The notes under the pieces were generated by a model. The model saw only the letters and a program-made list of their open reading frames with translations, was not told where the DNA came from and searched no databases. Shown here piece by piece: positions 60,424 to 64,000 of a DNA stretch of 64,000 bases. A program made the position numbers and the translations under genes. How positions within the stretch are numbered: position 1 is the first letter of the stretch; each line of letters opens with the position of its first letter. This stretch comes from Bradyrhizobium huanghuaihaiense (GTDB lineage Bacteria; Pseudomonadota; Alphaproteobacteria; Rhizobiales; Xanthobacteraceae): positions 310,001 through 374,000 of the forward strand of contig NZ_VLLA01000003.1 of assembly GCF_007830635.1 (NCBI RefSeq). Reading direction: 5' to 3'.

Positions 60424-61131
60424 TTACGCGCCCAGCACGTCGGCGAGCCGCAGTTCGTCGGCGGCGGGATCCTTCAGGAACAGCTCGGCTTCAATCTCGT
60501 TCAGATGCGACAGCATCTGCGCGCGGGCAGCCTGCTTGTCGCGCTTGCGGATCGCGCTGACGATGCCGGCGTGGTGGTCGGTGCCGCAGGCCGGCGTGTC
60601 GTGGCGGCGGTAAAGCAGGATGATGAGCGAGGAGCGCGCGATCAGCTCCTTGAGGAAACCGAGATAGATGCTGTGGCCGCTCATCTCGGCGACGAGACGA
60701 TGAAACTCGCCGGAGAGCCGGACCGAGGCGCGTGCGTCGCCGCGCAATTCCGCTTCGCGCTCCTCGGCAAGATGTCCCTGGAGGCGATCGAGCCAGGCCG
60801 GTGACACCGCGTCGATCGCATGGTCCACAATGGTAGGCTCGATCAGGCGGCGCGCCTCGAACACTTCGCGGGCATCGGCGGGCGTCGGGCGCGCGACGAA
60901 GGCGCCACGGTTCTTCTCGATATTGACGATGCCCTCATGCGCGAGCTGCTGCAGCGCGGTACGCACCAGTGTGCGGCTCGCACCATAGATCTCGCCGATC
61001 TCGTCTTCGCCGAGCTTGGTGCCCGGCAGCAGGCGATGCTCCAGGATCGCGGCGGTCACACCCTCCCTGATACGGCTGACGCGATCGCTCGCGTCTGGCG
61101 CATCGGGTTTTTGGCGGGTCTTGGCGGCCAT
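60424..61131 (-). CDS. GntR-family (FadR/FCD) regulator
   Basis: 235 aa. The winged HTH (about 15-75) has LGEDEIGEIYGASRTLVRTA and LAHEGIVNIEKNRGAFVARP. The FCD ligand domain (about 85-225) has FEARRLIEPTIVDHA and the metal-ligand His region SGEFHRLVAEMSGHS with HHAGIVSAIRKRD. It likely controls the divergent ABC transporter operon, whose start lies 257 bp away. The ATG at 61131 is preferred to a TTG at 61146. The ligand is unknown. Confidence 0.9.
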   Translation of the reverse strand: MAAKTRQKPDAPDASDRVSRIREGVTAAILEHRLLPGTKLGEDEIGEIYGASRTLVRTALQQLAHEGIVNIEKNRGAFVARPTPADAREVFEARRLIEPTIVDHAIDAVSPAWLDRLQGHLAEEREAELRGDARASVRLSGEFHRLVAEMSGHSIYLGFLKELIARSSLIILLYRRHDTPACGTDHHAGIVSAIRKRDKQAARAQMLSHLNEIEAELFLKDPAADELRLADVLGA

Positions 61132-61387
61132 GGATGTGAGGCTCAATCGGCGAACGTTCGGCCTCGAATGTTAGTCGACGAGCTGTATCCAATCACAGGC
61201 GAAACTTTATACAATCTTCGCCCATTTTGTGTGCAGGTGATTGCACGAGCGGCGGGCGGCCGAATTGCCCCGGATTCGATCTAACGATCTGACTCCGCTG
61301 CACAGTTTGGGGATTTTGCCGACCGACGGCTGTTGGCACGGACCTTGCGGAGAGACGCGGAAGCACCGCCCTCCTCTCGGACACGCC
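61132..61387. promoter_or_regulatory. Divergent regulator-transporter intergenic region
   Basis: 256 bp between the GntR regulator and the ABC operon. It contains TTTATACAA with flanking CGAA...TTCG and a second TGTATCCA, which look like imperfect GntR half-sites. Not verified. Confidence 0.35.
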
Positions 61388-62374
61388 ATGGCCACTCCCG
61401 CCGCTCTCGAACTGGTCGCCGTCACCAAGCGCTATGACACCACGCTGGCGGTCGATGACGTCAACCTGAAGATCCCGGCCGGGACCTATTGCTGCCTGCT
61501 CGGCCCCTCCGGCTGCGGCAAGACGTCGACCCTGCGCATGATCGCCGGGCACGAGGCGGCCAGCGCGGGCGACATCATCCTGGGCGCGCAGAACGTCACC
61601 GACCTCGAGCCCGCCAAGCGCGGCACGGCGATGATGTTCCAGTCCTACGCCCTGTTTCCGCACCTCTCCGTGATCGACAACGTCGCCTTCGCCCTGAAGA
61701 TGCGCGGTGTCGACAAGCCGACCCGCCACAAGCGCGCCGGCGAACTCCTGGAGCTTGTCGCCATGAGCCCCTATGCGGGCCGGCTCCCGGCGCAGCTCTC
61801 CGGCGGCCAGCAGCAGCGCGTGGCGCTCGCCCGCGCGCTGATCACCGAGCCGCAGATCCTGCTGCTCGACGAGCCGCTCTCGGCGCTCGATCCGTTCCTG
61901 CGGGTGAAGATGCGCGGCGAATTGAAGCGACTGCAGCGCGAGCTCGGCATCAGCTTCATCCAGGTCACCCACGGCCAGGAAGAGGCGATGGCGCTCGCCG
62001 ACCACATCGTGGTGATGAACCACGGCAAGATCGAGCAGCAGGGCGCCGCCCGCGACATCTTCCATCATCCCCGCACCGAATTCGTGGCGCGCTTCATCGG
62101 CGGCCATAACGTCCTCAGCGACGCCGGCAACCTCATCGCCGTGCGCGCCGATCAGCTCGGCATCGTGCCGTTCGCCGACGGCGCATTCGGCGCGCCGGCG
62201 CTGCTGACCCAGACCGAGTACCAGGGCTCCTACATCGCCGTCTCGCTCACGCTCGACGACGGCACCGCCCTGTTCTCCCACGTTCCGGAAGCCACCTTCG
62301 ACGTTCACCCGTTCCGTCCGGGCGATCGCGTGCTGGCAACCTGGGATCCCGCCAAGGCGCAGCGCCTGCAATAG
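61388..62374 (+). CDS. ABC transporter ATP-binding protein (PotA-like)
   Basis: 328 aa, the ATPase of a spermidine/putrescine-type importer. Walker A is GPSGCGKTS, the Q-loop is AMMFQSYALFPHLSV, the signature is LSGGQQQRVALARAL, Walker B is ILLLDEPLSALD and the H-loop is QVTHGQEEAM. The C-terminal TOBE domain (from about 270) is present. It is the first gene of the operon with a binding protein (43 bp later) and a permease. The substrate is not certain; polyamine-type ATPases also serve other amines. Confidence 0.95.
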   Translation: MATPAALELVAVTKRYDTTLAVDDVNLKIPAGTYCCLLGPSGCGKTSTLRMIAGHEAASAGDIILGAQNVTDLEPAKRGTAMMFQSYALFPHLSVIDNVAFALKMRGVDKPTRHKRAGELLELVAMSPYAGRLPAQLSGGQQQRVALARALITEPQILLLDEPLSALDPFLRVKMRGELKRLQRELGISFIQVTHGQEEAMALADHIVVMNHGKIEQQGAARDIFHHPRTEFVARFIGGHNVLSDAGNLIAVRADQLGIVPFADGAFGAPALLTQTEYQGSYIAVSLTLDDGTALFSHVPEATFDVHPFRPGDRVLATWDPAKAQRLQ

Positions 62375-62416
62375 CGCCGATCGATCACTGGAATGCGCAA
62401 CAGAGGAGTGACTGAT

Positions 62417-63706
62417 ATGACCGAGACCACCAGGACAAAGGGCGTCAGCCGCCGCACGCTGCTCAAGGGCACCGCGGGTCTCGCCGGCCTTGCCGCCGGC
62501 TCCGGCGCCATCACCGGCTTTCCCTATGTGAAGTCGGCCGACGCGAAGGTGCTGCGCTATCTCGGCACCGCCGTGAACGAGGGCGACGACATCTCCAAGC
62601 AGTGCCTGAAGGATACCGGCATCAAGATCGAATACATCACCGCGACCACCGACGACGTCACCAAGCGCGTGATGACCCAGCCGAACTCCTTCGACGTGCT
62701 GGATACTGAATATTTCTCGCTGAAGAAGCTGGTGCCGTCGGGCAACATCCTTGCCCTCGACGCCAAGAAGATCAAGGAATTCGACAACATCACGCCGGTC
62801 TTCACCAAGGGCGAGACGCCCGGCGGCAAGAAGATCGGCGGCCAGGGCACCGCACCCTGGAAGGTGCTCTATCTCGAAGGCAAGGACTCCAAGAAGTTCG
62901 CGACGTCGGCGACCGAGTTCGTCACGCTGATCCCGACCGTCTACAACGCCGACACGCTCGGCATCCGCCCCGACCTGATCAAGCGCCCGATCAGCACCTG
63001 GGCCGAGCTGCTCAACCCCGAGTTCAAGGGCAAGGCCTCGATCCTCAACATCCCGTCGATCGGCATCATGGATGCCGCGATGGTCGTGGAAGCCACCGGC
63101 AAGTACAAATATGCCGACAAGGGCAACATGACCAAGGAAGAGATCGATCTCACCATGAAGGTGATGACCGAGGCAAAGAAGGCCGGCCAGTTCCGCGCCT
63201 TCTGGAAGGATTTTAACGAGAGCGTCAACCTGATGGCATCAGGCGAGACGGTGATCCAGTCGATGTGGTCGCCGGCGGTCACGAAGGTGCGCTCGATGGG
63301 CATCCCCTGCACCTTCCAGCCGCTCAAGGAAGGCTATCGCTCCTGGGCGTCGGGCTTCTGCGTCTCCAAGGGCGTGTCGGGTGCCAAGCTCGAATGGGCT
63401 TATGAGTTCGTGAACTGGTTCCTGTCCGGCTATGCCGGCGCCTATCTCAACCGCCAGGGCTACTACTCCGCCGTGCTCTCCACCGCGAAGGCGCACATGG
63501 AGCCCTACGAGTGGGCGTACTGGATGGAAGGCAAGCCGGCCGAGAAGGACATCAAGGCGCCCGACGGCTCGCTGCTGGAGAAGGCAGGCGCGGTGCGTGA
63601 CGGCGGCTCCTACGAGGACCGCATGGGCGGCGTCGCCTGCTGGAACGCCGTGATGGACGAGAACGACTACATGGTCCGCAAGTGGAACGAGTTCATCGCG
63701 GCCTAA
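62417..63706 (+). CDS. ABC transporter substrate-binding protein (PotD-like), Tat-exported
   Basis: 429 aa. The N-terminus KGVSRRTLLKGTAGLAGLAA is a Tat signal (SRRTLLK). The mature domain is a two-lobe periplasmic binding protein with VLRYLGTAVNEGDDISKQCL, FDVLDTEYFSLKKLVPSGN and SRTWA-type hinge segments (ISTWAELLNPEFKGKASILN). It delivers the ligand to the permease. Starts at the ATG at 62417 after AGAGGAGTGACTGAT. It lies between the ATPase and permease genes of the operon. Confidence 0.93.
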   Translation: MTETTRTKGVSRRTLLKGTAGLAGLAAGSGAITGFPYVKSADAKVLRYLGTAVNEGDDISKQCLKDTGIKIEYITATTDDVTKRVMTQPNSFDVLDTEYFSLKKLVPSGNILALDAKKIKEFDNITPVFTKGETPGGKKIGGQGTAPWKVLYLEGKDSKKFATSATEFVTLIPTVYNADTLGIRPDLIKRPISTWAELLNPEFKGKASILNIPSIGIMDAAMVVEATGKYKYADKGNMTKEEIDLTMKVMTEAKKAGQFRAFWKDFNESVNLMASGETVIQSMWSPAVTKVRSMGIPCTFQPLKEGYRSWASGFCVSKGVSGAKLEWAYEFVNWFLSGYAGAYLNRQGYYSAVLSTAKAHMEPYEWAYWMEGKPAEKDIKAPDGSLLEKAGAVRDGGSYEDRMGGVACWNAVMDENDYMVRKWNEFIAA

Positions 63707-63710
63707 ATTG

Positions 63711-64000
63711 ATGGACACGTCAGAGGACATCCTGCATCAGGCATCCCCGGACCTCGTCCGGGGATCGGAGACGAAGCGCGCCGCGAAAGCGGCACGCCTG
63801 TCGCCGTCCTTCATCTCCTGGCTCCAGGCCGGGCCGATGATGCTGGTGTTCCTCGCCTTCTTCCTGATTCCGCTGGTCTTCGTCGTCATCGTCTCCTTCT
63901 GGGACTACAACGAATACCAGTTGCTGCCGGCCTTCTCGGGCCGCGGCTACACCGACACGTTCGAAGGCTGCATCGCGCAGCTTCCCGAGCTCTGCACGAT
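63711..64000 (+). CDS. ABC transporter permease, 5' part (runs off the right edge)
   Basis: The ATG at 63711 is five bases after the stop of the binding-protein gene. The first visible helix is MMLVFLAFFLIPLVFVVIVS, then FWDYNEYQLLPAFSGRGY and CIAQLPELC, as in PotB-like permeases. The N-terminal 40 residues before the helix are polar and include ASPDLVRGSE, encoded by a perfect palindrome (63744-63766). The rest, with the EAA loop, lies outside the window. Confidence 0.9.
   Translation, partial: MDTSEDILHQASPDLVRGSETKRAAKAARLSPSFISWLQAGPMMLVFLAFFLIPLVFVVIVSFWDYNEYQLLPAFSGRGYTDTFEGCIAQLPELCT
63744..63766. repeat. Palindrome inside the permease coding sequence
   Basis: ATCCCCGGAC-CTC-GTCCGGGGAT has perfect 10-bp arms and sits within codons 12-19 of the permease. 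It resembles intergenic repeat units of rhizobia. Confidence 0.7.

Overview
The window looks like part of the chromosome of a Bradyrhizobium or a very close Nitrobacteraceae relative. Codon use is high-GC alphaproteobacterial. Many short secreted or membrane proteins match families I know mainly from that genus. The intergenic spaces carry several families of short palindromic repeats typical of Bradyrhizobium and Rhodopseudomonas. I see no rRNA, tRNA, CRISPR array or replication origin.

Layout. 1-5.5 kb: the 5' part of a chemotaxis receptor, then small conserved proteins, an outer-membrane beta-barrel protein, a lipoprotein and a His-rich secreted protein. 5.5-10.1 kb: a secreted TPR protein, a serine hydrolase, an S10 carboxypeptidase and NAD kinase. 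10.2-14.1 kb: a signalling block with a stand-alone CheY-like regulator, an Hpt protein, a DUF2336 protein and a lytic transglycosylase, some preceded by CtrA-like boxes. 14.3-17.7 kb: folE-hisI, an Fe-S scaffold, a ClpP-fold periplasmic protein and yidD. 17.8-24.4 kb: an amino-acid permease coupled to a periplasmic protein, an alpha/beta hydrolase lipoprotein, a GrlR-like protein and an MFS transporter. 24.6-32 kb: thrS and a nitroreductase, then an AT-richer inserted block (frameshifted LysR regulator, TadE-like and TadG-like genes) that ends in a second, diverged copy of the nitroreductase 3' end, then a serine hydrolase. 32-36.8 kb: a PAS-GGDEF-EAL protein and a repeat-rich stretch with gene remnants. 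36.8-41.7 kb: a secreted protein, patatin, CBS protein, rhomboid and a GIY-YIG nuclease gene lying inside a repeat element. 41.7-54.9 kb: PAS, Crp/Fnr, phasin, acetyltransferases, DEAD-box helicase, cupin, VOC protein, alcohol dehydrogenase, a frameshifted MFS gene, PilZ and BTLCP proteins. 55-64 kb: CYTH-CHAD protein, amidohydrolase, a Bug-type binding protein, a GntR regulator and the first three genes of a spermidine/putrescine-type ABC transporter operon.

Most genes are ordinary core or genus-level genes in short operons or alone. Four observations stand out. (1) The GIY-YIG gene at 40934-41236 is enclosed by facing palindromic modules and by a perfect 19-bp direct repeat. The same facing modules occur without a gene at 12919-13052 and 34890-35025. 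This looks like a REPIN-type system with a nuclease in place of the usual RAYT partner. (2) The LysR/Tad block at 27.3-30.6 kb is flanked by two diverged nitroreductase 3' ends, which suggests insertion by recombination. (3) CtrA-type boxes (TTAA-N7-TTAAC) lie before the transglycosylase and PAS genes, with near matches before the DUF2336, PilZ and hydrolase genes. (4) Four broken genes (LysR, MFS, aldo/keto reductase, YkgJ-like) lie in or beside the repeat-rich parts. Start codons were chosen from ribosome-binding sites and signal peptides by eye. All family assignments are from recognition of the sequence, not from searches.
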